From Methylobacterium tardum (lineage in GTDB: Bacteria > Pseudomonadota > Alphaproteobacteria > Rhizobiales > Beijerinckiaceae), in the NCBI RefSeq assembly GCF_023546765.1, contig NZ_CP097484.1:3690001-3754000 (forward strand): a DNA stretch of 64,000 bases, written 5' to 3'. Position numbers and translations under genes: made by a program. Under the pieces are notes generated by a model. The model saw only the letters and a program-made list of their open reading frames with translations, was not told the DNA's origin and ran no database searches. This document shows, piece by piece, positions 20,688-28,990 of the stretch (its first letter is position 1; every line of letters starts with the position of its first letter).

Positions 20688-21860
20688 GTGACGAATCCGA
20701 CCCGCATCCTGCTGATCGACGACGATGCGGTCGACCGTGCGGCCGTGCGCCGGGCGCTGCGCAAGTCCGGGCTCAAGCATACGCTGACCGAGGCGTCGGG
20801 TGGCGAGGAAGGCCAGCGCCTCGCCGCCGAGATGGCCTTCGACTGCGTCCTGCTCGACTACCGCCTTCCGGGTATTGATACCTTCGCACTGCTCAAGACC
20901 CTGCTCGCGGCGGAAGGCGATGCGCGGGCGGTGCTGATGCTGACCGGCGAGGCCGACCCGGAGCTCGCGACACGGCTGATGCGGGCCGGCGCGCTGGATT
21001 ACCTCGACAAGGCCGAGGTCACGCCGTCCGGCCTAGCCAGGGCTATCCGCTACGCCGAAGCGAGGCGGGCCTTTCAGGCGGAGCTTGCCGCCGCGCGGCG
21101 GGAGGCCGAGGCGAAATCCCTCGAACTCGACACGCTGAACCGGCAGAAGTCCCTCTTGTTCTCGATCATCGCCCACGACCTGCGCAACCCGTTCCAGGCC
21201 CTCCTCGGGCTGTCGGAGGTGCTGGGCAAGGCTGTCGCGGCCCGCGACCCCGCCTCCATCGAACGGCGAGCGAAGGGCATCCACGAGGCGGCGACGCAAG
21301 CCTACGCCCTGCTGGAAAGCCTGTTCTCCTGGGCGAGCCTGCAGATGGACACGATGGCGGTCACCCTGACCGACGTCGACCTCGACGCCGTGACCAGTGA
21401 GGTGGTGCGCGGCGCGGCGGAGGCCGCCTCGGACAAGGGTTTGAAGATCGAGGTTTCCTGTGGCGGGATCATCGTTCGCGCACAGCGGGACATGCTGACC
21501 ACGGTGTTGCGCAATCTCGTCGGCAATGCCGTCAAGTTCACGCTGCCCGGCGGGACCATTTCCGTCACGGGCCGCCAGGATTGGGACGACGTCGAGATCT
21601 CCGTTACGGACACCGGGGTCGGCATGCCGCCAGGCAAGGTCGACGACCTGTTCCGGCTGGACAGGCGGACCACCACGAACGGCACGGCTGGCGAGCGGGG
21701 AAGCGGGCTCGGCCTGCTGCTGTGTCGGGACCTGGTCGAGCGACAGGGCGCCGTGCTGACCGTGACGAGCGCCGTCGACCGTGGCACGACCTTCCGGTTC
21801 CGTCTGCCTGCACCGCTCATGGCCAGACAGGTCCCCGCCTCCGCCGCATCGACTTCCTGA
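20688..21860 (+). CDS. receiver-histidine kinase protein
   Basis: 390 residues from a GTG seven bases after the upstream stop. An N-terminal receiver (1-125: RILLIDDDAVDR, Asp in LLDYRLPG, MLTGEAD, DKAEV) is joined by a coiled-coil linker to HisKA (SIIAHDLRNPFQA, His163) and HATPase_c (LVGNAVKFT, DTGVGMP, GSGLGLLLC). Receiver-first kinases of this type take phosphate from an upstream kinase and pass it on. Gene order suggests the upstream hybrid kinase is the partner. Confidence 0.85.
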   Translation: MTNPTRILLIDDDAVDRAAVRRALRKSGLKHTLTEASGGEEGQRLAAEMAFDCVLLDYRLPGIDTFALLKTLLAAEGDARAVLMLTGEADPELATRLMRAGALDYLDKAEVTPSGLARAIRYAEARRAFQAELAAARREAEAKSLELDTLNRQKSLLFSIIAHDLRNPFQALLGLSEVLGKAVAARDPASIERRAKGIHEAATQAYALLESLFSWASLQMDTMAVTLTDVDLDAVTSEVVRGAAEAASDKGLKIEVSCGGIIVRAQRDMLTTVLRNLVGNAVKFTLPGGTISVTGRQDWDDVEISVTDTGVGMPPGKVDDLFRLDRRTTTNGTAGERGSGLGLLLCRDLVERQGAVLTVTSAVDRGTTFRFRLPAPLMARQVPASAASTS

Positions 21861-22033
21861 ACTCCTCCAACGCCCCTGGCCTTTCGGAGGTGACGAAACG
21901 TCCGTCGCCCCGGGAAAAAGTCGCGCCTCCTTGGACGACTTTGGCTCCACTCGTCAGGTATCGGACTTCTTCGCGCCAGGAAATCCGCTAGTTCGCAACC
22001 CGACGACCAGCGCTGCGACCATCCCCCCGTGAA

Positions 22034-22709
22034 CATCCGCCCTTCATCGACGGCAACTTGCTGCTCGAAGCCCTCGATGCCGACGACCGCAACCTGCCGG
22101 CTCTGCACGCCGAGCGGCGCGAGGTCGAACGGGGCGACGTCCTGTTCCGTGCCGGCGACGACGTCAGCCACGTCACCTTTCCGGCTCACGGCTGCGTCGT
22201 CATCCTGGTTGTGCCGCTCATGGACGGGAAGTCCGTCGAGACCGCCACGGTCGGTCGCGAAGGCGCCATGCGCGGCGTCGTCAGGCATGGATACCTGCCG
22301 GCGTTCGGGCAGGCGGTCCAGGTCGGCGGCCCGGTCGTCCGGATCGACGCCGCGCGCCTGTCCGAGGCCAAGCAGGCCTCGAAGGCCATCCGCGACCTGT
22401 TCGTGCGCTACGCCGACTGCCTGCTGGCGCAGGTGCTGCAGTCGGTCGCCTGCAACGCCGCCCATACCATCGAGCGACGCTGCCTGCGCTGGCTCCTGAC
22501 CCGGCAGGACCGCCTCGGCACGCCCGACTTACCGGTGTCCCGTGAGATCCTAGCCGACATGCTCGGGTGCGCCGCGCCTACCTTACGGAAGTGCTCGGGC
22601 GCATACATCGGGAGGGTTTGATCGAGATCGGCCACCGGCGCCTGACGCTGCCGGACCGTGCACGCGCGGAAGCCGCGTCCTGCGAGTGCCATGCCGCCGT
22701 CCGACATCA
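22034..22709 (+). pseudogene. Crp/Fnr-family regulator, frameshifted
   Basis: The cyclic-nucleotide-binding fold (AERREVERGDVLFRAGDDVS, FPAHGCVVIL) and the start of the winged helix (LPVSREILADMLG) are in one frame. The frame then stops at 22621, while the family continuation VRRAYLTEVLGRIHREGLI and DRARAEAASCECHAAVR is in the +1-shifted frame. One G is missing near 22563. No good start is in frame upstream of a TTG at 22058, although HPPFIDGNLLLEAL before it is family-like. It runs directly into a kinase fragment. Confidence 0.65.
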
Positions 22710-23433
22710 CCGCATCACCATCGAGACCGCCAACCGTTGGATCGACGAGGCCGGCGGCCGCCAGCACGACCTCGCGCCCGGCCAGTACCTGGGCGTCTGC
22801 GTGACCGACACCGGCACCGGCATGGCCCCGGACCTGATCGGCAAGGTGTTCGAGCCGTTCTTCACGACGAAGCCCACCGGCGAGGGCACGGGCCTCGGCC
22901 TGTCCATGGTCTACGGCTTCGCCAAGCAGTCCGGCGGGCAGGTGCGCATCTACTCCGAGGTCGGCGAGGGCTCGACCGTCTGCCTGTACCTGCCGCGGCA
23001 CTACGGCGAGGCCGACGAGGACGAGGTCGTGCGCAGGCTCGCCGAGGTGGAACAGGCGGGCCAGGGCGAGACGGTGCTCATCGCCGACGACGAGCCCTCG
23101 GTGCGGATGCTGGTTACCGAGGTGCTGGAGGATCTCGGCTATACCGCCATCGAGGCGGCCGACAGCGTCGCCGGCCTCAAGGTGCTGCAGTCGGACGTGC
23201 GCATCGACCTGCTGGTCACCGACGTCGGTCTGCCAGGGGGTATGAACGGGCGCCAGATGGCCGATGCCGGCTGCGAGCGTCGCCCAGATCTCAAGGTGCT
23301 GTTCATCACCGGCTACGCAAAAAAATGCCATGCTCGGGAACGGTTACCTGCGCCCCGGTATGCAGGTCCTGACCAAGCCGTCCGTGCTGGAAACCCTTGC
23401 CACCCGCATCAAGGATCTCATCGCCGAGAGTTA
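22710..23433 (+). pseudogene. hybrid histidine kinase 3' fragment (HATPase_c + receiver) fused to Crp remnant
   Basis: Begins abruptly with ITIETANRWIDEAGG, normally preceded by the N-box of a hybrid kinase. It continues with [31 protein letters not shown] and a receiver (VLIADDEPSVRMLVTEVL, Asp in LVTDVGLPGGMNG). The last part shifts frame at a run of seven A (23319-23325), after which it reads GMQVLTKPSVLETLATRI. The His-box and sensor are absent, so it cannot work as a kinase. The join to the Crp tail is in frame. Confidence 0.7.
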
Positions 23434-23473
23434 GTCTCCCGCGCATGCGCCGACCCCTGATCGCCGCAGCGGG

Positions 23474-24394
23474 TCAGATTCCCGCGTACCAAGCGTAGCC
23501 CTGGTCTTCCCAGTATCCGCCCTTGCCCTCGCCGATGTCGGCGAAGCTCTCCACCACCTCGATGCGCATCACGTACTTGGCTTGCTTGTAGCCGAGGTTG
23601 CGTTCGAGGCGCAGCCGCAGGGGAGCGCCGTTCGCCACGGGCAGGGTCTTCCCGTTCAGCTCGTAGGCGAGGATGGTCTGGGGATGGAAGGCGTCCACGA
23701 GGTCGATGCTCTCGTAGTAGCGAATGGGCGCGTCGTTGCCAGTGGAGCTTCCCTCGGCGGCCTGCTGGCCTCCGGAATCCCGCTTGTCCTCACCCCCGCC
23801 CGATTGCTTCGTCATCGCGGGGTTGGCGTTGCCGCCGGACGAGGCGTCCTCCGTCCCGTCACCCTCGGCGCCATCGTCCTCGCCCTGGTCCATCGTGTCG
23901 GCGCAACGGAACACGACGTAGCGCGCCTGCGGTTTCAGCCGTGCCCGGTCCAGGATCTCGGACAGTGGCACGCCGGTCCACTTGCCGATGCAGCTCCATC
24001 CCTCAACGCAGTCATGCCGGGTGATCTGCGTCCGGGAAGGGAGCTTGCGCAACTCGGCCAGGGAAAGCTTCAGCGGGGTCTCGACGAGGCCGCACACCTC
24101 CAGCCGGTAGTCCGCGAACTTGCGCCGCTCCAGCGCCTTGTAGGCCCGGTCCGGCGGATCCTCGGTGCCGTTCGGCTTGAACCACGGCGAGATGTCGGCC
24201 TCGGCGTACTCGGGCGCGAGCGTTCGCTCCGTGAGGAGCAGCCGCTGCACGAACAGGTTCGCGTCCTCGCCGGCCTTGAGCGTGCGCCGGAACCAGTCGG
24301 CCTCGCCGAGGCGGTCGCAGCCTCCGAGCATCGCTGCTCCGGCCGCGGCGGTGGCGCCGAGCAGGAGGGAGCGTCGGCTGGGCTTCCGGGTCAT
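23474..24394 (-). CDS. TAT-exported molybdopterin-dependent oxidoreductase (sulfite oxidase family fold)
   Basis: 306 residues. A twin-arginine signal (SRRSLLLGATAAAGAAMLG) is followed by a lipobox-like GGC. The oxidoreductase molybdopterin domain has the Mo-coordinating Cys in RHDCVEGWSCIGKWTGVPL and the later AYELNGKTLPVANGAPLRLR. A low-complexity acidic/Gly/Ser insert of about 50 residues sits mid-domain. It overlaps by ATGA with the upstream cytochrome b gene, so the pair forms a periplasmic molybdoenzyme with a membrane electron carrier. The substrate is unknown; it differs from the two sulfite oxidases farther along. Confidence 0.82.
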   Translation of the reverse strand: MTRKPSRRSLLLGATAAAGAAMLGGCDRLGEADWFRRTLKAGEDANLFVQRLLLTERTLAPEYAEADISPWFKPNGTEDPPDRAYKALERRKFADYRLEVCGLVETPLKLSLAELRKLPSRTQITRHDCVEGWSCIGKWTGVPLSEILDRARLKPQARYVVFRCADTMDQGEDDGAEGDGTEDASSGGNANPAMTKQSGGGEDKRDSGGQQAAEGSSTGNDAPIRYYESIDLVDAFHPQTILAYELNGKTLPVANGAPLRLRLERNLGYKQAKYVMRIEVVESFADIGEGKGGYWEDQGYAWYAGI

Positions 24395-25275
24395 GCCCGG
24401 TCTCCCGCGCGGTCCGCCGATGCGGGCTCGACCTTGCGCTCAATCACGAACCAGCCGGTGAGCATGCCGCGCATGTTGTTCCAGAACCCCGAGAGCACGA
24501 CCAAGGCAACGTGGACGACCACGAACAGAACCAGCAGGGCCGCCACGACGAAATGGACCGTGCGGGCCGACTGCCGCCCGTCGAACAGGGTCAGGAGGAA
24601 CGGGAACGCCGCGTCCATGGCTGGAGACATCGCCAGCCCGGCCAGAACCTGCATCGGCAAGAGCACGAACAGCACGATGGCGTAGGTTAGCTTCTGGATG
24701 ACGTTGTAGCGCTTGGCCTCGTCGCCTTGCGGGAAACGCAGGGTCACGTGCTCCCACACCGAGGCGGCGAAATGCCGGACCTGGTCGCGCTGCGGGACGA
24801 CGCGAAAGCGAAGCTGGCCGCTCAGCAGCCCGTACAGGAGGTACAGGGCGCCGTTCAGGACGAAGGCCCAGGCGAAGAAGAGGTGCCAGGAGCGCCCTCC
24901 CGTGAGGTCCTGATCGCTGGGAAGCGTCAGCCAGGAGGGGAAGCCGCGGTCGGCCGGCTCGCCGTCAGCGCCGGGCGAGGAGCCTAGCCAGCCGGTGGTG
25001 TCGAGGCTGTGGCCTAGCAAGGTCGTGACGCCCTTGGGCGGGTCGTCGTCAGTCGAGGTCATCGACAGCAGCGGGTGATCGAAGGTCGAGACCTTGCCCC
25101 AGTACAGGGCCGGGTGGGCGTTGAAGATCTGCAGGCCGCTCATCAGCAAGACGAGCAGGCACAGGGCGTTGACCCAGTGGGTGATCCGGATGACGGCGGG
25201 GTGCCTGAACATCCAGCGCCGATGCTCGACCTCTCCGGTGTCGGGGGCGGAGCGCGTCAGGTAGGTGCGGGGCAC
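24391..25275 (-). CDS. cytochrome b561-like membrane subunit
   Basis: 294 residues from a GTG. Di-heme b-type family features: RITHWVNALCLLVLLMSG (helix 1 with heme His), SWHLFFAWAFVLNGALYLL, IQKLTYAIVLFVLLPMQVL and ARTVHFVVAALLVLFVVVH (later His). Four to five membrane helices. It probably exchanges electrons between the quinone pool and the periplasmic molybdoenzyme encoded immediately downstream. Confidence 0.85.
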   Translation of the reverse strand: MPRTYLTRSAPDTGEVEHRRWMFRHPAVIRITHWVNALCLLVLLMSGLQIFNAHPALYWGKVSTFDHPLLSMTSTDDDPPKGVTTLLGHSLDTTGWLGSSPGADGEPADRGFPSWLTLPSDQDLTGGRSWHLFFAWAFVLNGALYLLYGLLSGQLRFRVVPQRDQVRHFAASVWEHVTLRFPQGDEAKRYNVIQKLTYAIVLFVLLPMQVLAGLAMSPAMDAAFPFLLTLFDGRQSARTVHFVVAALLVLFVVVHVALVVLSGFWNNMRGMLTGWFVIERKVEPASADRAGDRA

Positions 25276-25351
25276 AAGGGCGGCTCGTCCTGAGGACCGA
25301 GGGGCGCGGCGACCGGACCGAGGGTCGGGCCGCCGCGTTCGGGATGGCCGC

Positions 25352-25585
25352 TTACATGCGGTTCATCATCATCTTCCGCTTCATCATCCGGCGCTTCATC
25401 ATCTTCTTATGCATCATGCGCTTCTTCATCATCATGCGCTCGCTGTGCGTCATGCGGACCTGCGTGATGCCTGCCGGGCCGGCCTGAAGGCCGTTCGGGC
25501 CCATCGGGGCGGCCGAGGCGGCGCCAGTTCCAAGCGCGAGGCTTCCGAGGACCGAGGCGGTGAGCGCGAGGGTGGTGATCTTCAT
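25352..25585 (-). CDS. small exported Met/Lys/Arg-rich protein
   Basis: 77 residues. The ATG follows AAGGAG. A Sec signal peptide (MKITTLALTASVLGSLALG, cut near ASA-AP) leads to a mature chain whose last 30 residues are almost only Met, Lys, Arg and His, in short units like MMKKRM, MMHKKM and MMKRRM. This resembles MxKDx-type repeat proteins and could bind metal or polyanions. The function is not known. Confidence 0.7.
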   Translation of the reverse strand: MKITTLALTASVLGSLALGTGAASAAPMGPNGLQAGPAGITQVRMTHSERMMMKKRMMHKKMMKRRMMKRKMMMNRM

Positions 25586-26145
25586 TCGGTATCTCCTTTA
25601 CAGGGTAGAATTTCCCTTTCGCACAGTGGAGCAAGAAGGGAAATACGTCACAAGTTCCTGATTTATCGAATTAATTTCTTTGATTAGTGGCCTATGGGCG
25701 CAACTCTCCGGGCGCCGGGGCGAGGCGCCGCGCCACGCCCCAACCGGGCGTACCCCGACCTGTACGGAGGCTCGCCGCGGAAGGTTTCAGGGGGCGGGAA
25801 TAATCTGGTCCCGGGCATGAATGGGGTTGTTGGCATTTTACACCCTATTGGCATCACGGACGGGAGCGGACCGGAAGCCGAGCAGCTTGACCTGCGCTGG
25901 CCTGTTACTGAATGGAGCGGACTAACCTTCCTTCTGTTGCCTCGCCACCGACAAGGGGACGGCTTCCTCCCCGGCCGGATCTGGGGGATTCGGGCAACCG
26001 CGGCACCAAGAAGGCGCGACCGCGAACGTCGCGTGGGCCGGTGCGTTCTCCCAAGGCCAGGCTGCGGACGGGAATAGAGTTGGCACAGGTTCCTCGACGA
26101 GCGGACAACACGGCTGCGGCGGGTCCCGCGGCAAGGGCAAGGGCC
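25586..26145. other. 560-base divergent intergenic region
   Basis: Between the Met-rich protein and a hybrid kinase. 25640-25690 is unusually AT-rich for this genome (CGAATTAATTTCTTTGATTA) and is a likely promoter zone. Open frames here, including a possible upstream extension of the kinase to 25912, look non-coding. Confidence 0.45.
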
Positions 26146-28701
26146 ATGTCCCGGGCGCTCGCCTACTTTGGCATCGCGGTCTCGATCACTGTCGCCTCGG
26201 GCTGGGCGTTCCGATTGCCTCTCCTGACGACGATCCTACCGGGCGAGGCGCCGATGGTGGCGCTGACCGCCCTCGCGGTGCTGATCCTGTCGGTCTCGTT
26301 GCTGCTCTCGGCCCAGCCCGAGGGGCGAGAGGTCGACAGGTCTGTGGGCCGCTGGCTCGCCGTCGTCGCCGTCGCGGTGGCCGCCGGCGGAGGCATCCAG
26401 TACGCCAGTCCGCACGGTTTCCGGCTCGACGACTGGCTGCAGCGGCTCGTGTCAGGCCCGCTCGGGCCGGACAACGGGATGTCGCTCGCGACCGTGGCCT
26501 GCGTCCTGGGGGCCGCGGCCGGTATCATCCTCGGCGACGCGCGAGGCCGGACATTCACCCGCCTCGGCGTGGCGACGGCTGCCTTCGCCTTCGTCGCCGC
26601 CGCCGTCGGCGGCCTGGGCTACGTCTACGGGGTCGGCGCCCTCCATCAGGGCGGCCCGTTCTCGCGCATGTCGCTGCTCAGCGCCCTGGCCCTGGGCCTG
26701 CTGTCGGCCGGGGTGTTGCTCTCCAGGCCGCACGGGCCGTGGGTCGCGACCGTACTCCGCGGCGGCGAGGTCGCGCGTGTCCTCCTGCCGGCCGTCGTGG
26801 TCGCACCGCTGCTGCTCGGGGCGCTGGAGATCTACGCCGTCCGTTCGAACCTGCTGGAGCCCGAGACCGGGACCGCTCTCCTCGTCACGGTGCTCGCGAT
26901 CTGCCTCGCCGCGCTCGCCCTCCGCCTCGCGCGTGACGTCGAGCGGCGCATCGTCGGAGAGAGACGGCTCAGGGATGCTCTCCAGGCCATGAACGAGGCG
27001 CTTGAACGGCGGGTGGAGGAGCGGACCCGCGACCTCGCCCAGGCGCAGGACGCCCTGATCCAGGCCCAGAAGATGGAGGCCATCGGGCAGCTTACCGGCG
27101 GCGTGGCCCACGACTTCAACAACCTCCTGACCATCATCCGGTCGTCGGTCGAGTTCCTCCGCCGGCCGAACCTGCCGGAGGAACGGCGTGTTCGGTACAT
27201 GGACGCCGTGTCCGACACCGTGGACCGGGCGGCGAAGCTCACCGGGCAGCTCCTCGCCTTCGCCCGGCGGCAGCCGCTGAGGCCCGAGACCTTCGACGTC
27301 GGCTCCCGCCTCGTCGGTCTGGCCACGATGCTGGACACCCTGACGGGGGCCCGCATCCGCGTCGTGACGACCAAGCCCGAGTGCCCCTGCTTCGTGCACG
27401 CCGACGCCAGCCAGTTCGACACCGCCATCGTCAACCTCGCAGTGAACGCCCGCGACGCGATGGACGGCGAGGGCACGCTGACCCTCACCCTGTCCTGCGG
27501 CAGGGAGAAGCCGGCGATCCGCGGCCACGCTGGCCTGTCGACGCCGTTCGTAACGCTCGGCGTCGGCGATACCGGCGCGGGAATCGCGGCGGAGAACGTG
27601 GCCCGCATCTTCGAGCCGTTCTTCACCACCAAGGAGGTCGGCAAGGGCACGGGCCTCGGCCTCTCCCAGGTCATCGGCTTCGCGAAGCAGTCCGGCGGCG
27701 ACGTCGACGTCGCGAGCGTCGTCGGTCATGGGACCACGTTCACGCTGTACCTGCCGCAGGGCCAAGAGGCGGTCATGGACGTCGCCGAGGACGCCGTCCA
27801 TGACGACGCACAGGCCGACGACGAGGCCCGGTGTATCCTGGTGGTCGAGGACAACGTGGAGATCGGGCGCTTCTGCACGCAGATCCTGCACGACCTGGGT
27901 TACGGCGCGATCCTGACGGAGACCGCGGAGGCGGCGCTCGCGGAGATCGAGGCGGTGCCGTCCCGCTACGACGCGGTGTTCTCGGACGTCGTCATGCCGG
28001 GAATGGGCGGCTTCGAGCTGGCGAAGCGGCTGCGGGAGACTCACCCCGGCCTGCCGGTGGTCCTGACGTCCGGCTACAGCCACGTGCTGGCGCAGGACGA
28101 CGCCCACGGCTTCGACTTGGTGCGGAAGCCCTATTCCGCCGCCCAGGTCGACGGTGCCCTACGTTCGGCGACGCGCCGTCGACGACGCGCGCGCGCACTC
28201 GGCATCCATGCGGGAGATGAGCTCATGACCACCTCGAAGCCTCGCCTCGTCGGGCTGAACCACGTCGCGCTTGAGGTCGGAGATATCGGGGAGTCACTCG
28301 GGTTCTACCGGGCCGTGTTCTCGTTCGAGCTCCGGGGCACCCATGAGGATGAGGCAGGCCGCACGGTCATGGCCTTCCTCGACATGGGCGACCAGTTCCT
28401 CGTCCTGTCGGCCGGGCGGGAACAGCCGGCCGACACGGAGCGGCATTTCGGACTCGTCGCCGATGATCGGACCGGCGTCATGGAACTCGCCGAGAAAGCG
28501 GGTGCGAAGGTCCTGGACCGCCCATTCAACTTCCTCGACCCCTGGGGCAACCGCCTGGAGATCGTCGCCTACCCGGATGTCCAGTTTACGAAGGCGGGCG
28601 AGATTCTCGGAGGCATGGGCCTGAATCTCGGGAAAGGCGATGAGGCGTTGGGGGAGTTGCGGCGCAAGCTGTCTTCGCCTCCGGCACGCGCCGAAGATTG
28701 A
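26146..28701 (+). CDS. membrane-anchored hybrid histidine kinase with receiver and C-terminal VOC domain
   Basis: 851 residues. About eight N-terminal membrane helices (1-265), for example SRALAYFGIAVSITVASG and VARVLLPAVVVAPLLLGAL. A coiled coil (LERRVEERTRDLAQAQDAL) leads to His[19 protein letters not shown] (His322), HATPase_c ([26 protein letters not shown]) and a receiver (VVEDNVEIG, Asp in [20 protein letters not shown]). After an Arg-rich linker the same frame continues into a glyoxalase/VOC domain. No stop separates them. A kinase-VOC fusion would be unusual; alternatively the kinase stop has been lost. Confidence 0.8.
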   Translation: MSRALAYFGIAVSITVASGWAFRLPLLTTILPGEAPMVALTALAVLILSVSLLLSAQPEGREVDRSVGRWLAVVAVAVAAGGGIQYASPHGFRLDDWLQRLVSGPLGPDNGMSLATVACVLGAAAGIILGDARGRTFTRLGVATAAFAFVAAAVGGLGYVYGVGALHQGGPFSRMSLLSALALGLLSAGVLLSRPHGPWVATVLRGGEVARVLLPAVVVAPLLLGALEIYAVRSNLLEPETGTALLVTVLAICLAALALRLARDVERRIVGERRLRDALQAMNEALERRVEERTRDLAQAQDALIQAQKMEAIGQLTGGVAHDFNNLLTIIRSSVEFLRRPNLPEERRVRYMDAVSDTVDRAAKLTGQLLAFARRQPLRPETFDVGSRLVGLATMLDTLTGARIRVVTTKPECPCFVHADASQFDTAIVNLAVNARDAMDGEGTLTLTLSCGREKPAIRGHAGLSTPFVTLGVGDTGAGIAAENVARIFEPFFTTKEVGKGTGLGLSQVIGFAKQSGGDVDVASVVGHGTTFTLYLPQGQEAVMDVAEDAVHDDAQADDEARCILVVEDNVEIGRFCTQILHDLGYGAILTETAEAALAEIEAVPSRYDAVFSDVVMPGMGGFELAKRLRETHPGLPVVLTSGYSHVLAQDDAHGFDLVRKPYSAAQVDGALRSATRRRRRARALGIHAGDELMTTSKPRLVGLNHVALEVGDIGESLGFYRAVFSFELRGTHEDEAGRTVMAFLDMGDQFLVLSAGREQPADTERHFGLVADDRTGVMELAEKAGAKVLDRPFNFLDPWGNRLEIVAYPDVQFTKAGEILGGMGLNLGKGDEALGELRRKLSSPPARAED
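28225..28701 (+). CDS. VOC/glyoxalase-superfamily domain (possible independent start)
   Basis: From an internal ATG preceded by GGGAGATGAGCTC, 158 residues form a complete VOC fold: LVGLNHVALEVGDIGESLGF (first metal His), VMAFLDMGDQFLVL, ERHFGLVADD and NFLDPWGNRLEIVAYPDVQF (Glu ligand). In relatives such proteins are usually stand-alone genes. It is in frame with the upstream kinase and could be translated both as a fusion and on its own. The substrate is unknown. Confidence 0.6.
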   Translation: MTTSKPRLVGLNHVALEVGDIGESLGFYRAVFSFELRGTHEDEAGRTVMAFLDMGDQFLVLSAGREQPADTERHFGLVADDRTGVMELAEKAGAKVLDRPFNFLDPWGNRLEIVAYPDVQFTKAGEILGGMGLNLGKGDEALGELRRKLSSPPARAED

Positions 28702-28894
28702 AGGCGTGTTTTTCGGGAAAGGCGGGCATCGGATCACCCGCATAAGCGATGGACGGTCGCAGGTCTCCTGGCGCGAACTACAAGAACGATGGCCCCATCC
28801 ACATACGGAAAATGGCGACCGAGGGGCTGTCAGTCGCCCCTTTCGTTTCCATCCTGACGATTTGGCCTCGAACCTCCGATGACTCCGCAATGCC

Positions 28895-28987
28895 TCAGTA
28901 ACCGTAGCCGTAGGCCCGGCAACCGTACCTATAGTTCGGCGCGTAGCCATCACCGGCGTATGAATTTGCGTCATCGACACGCGAAGC
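28895..28987 (-). pseudogene. fragment of a Tyr/Gly-rich small protein
   Basis: A minus-strand frame reads SYAGDGYAPNYRYGCRAYGY and stops with TGA at 28895. Such Tyr/Gly tails end many small exported proteins in this group. No start codon is visible before the GMC gene end, so this is at most a 3' remnant. The rest of 28702-28990 shows nothing. Confidence 0.25.
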
Positions 28988-28990
28988 CGG

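Noticed and set aside
25912..26145. N-terminal extension of the hybrid kinase to an ATG at 25912
   Set aside because: The extra 78 codons are Arg/Pro-rich and lack resemblance; the ATG at 26146 leads directly into the first membrane helix.
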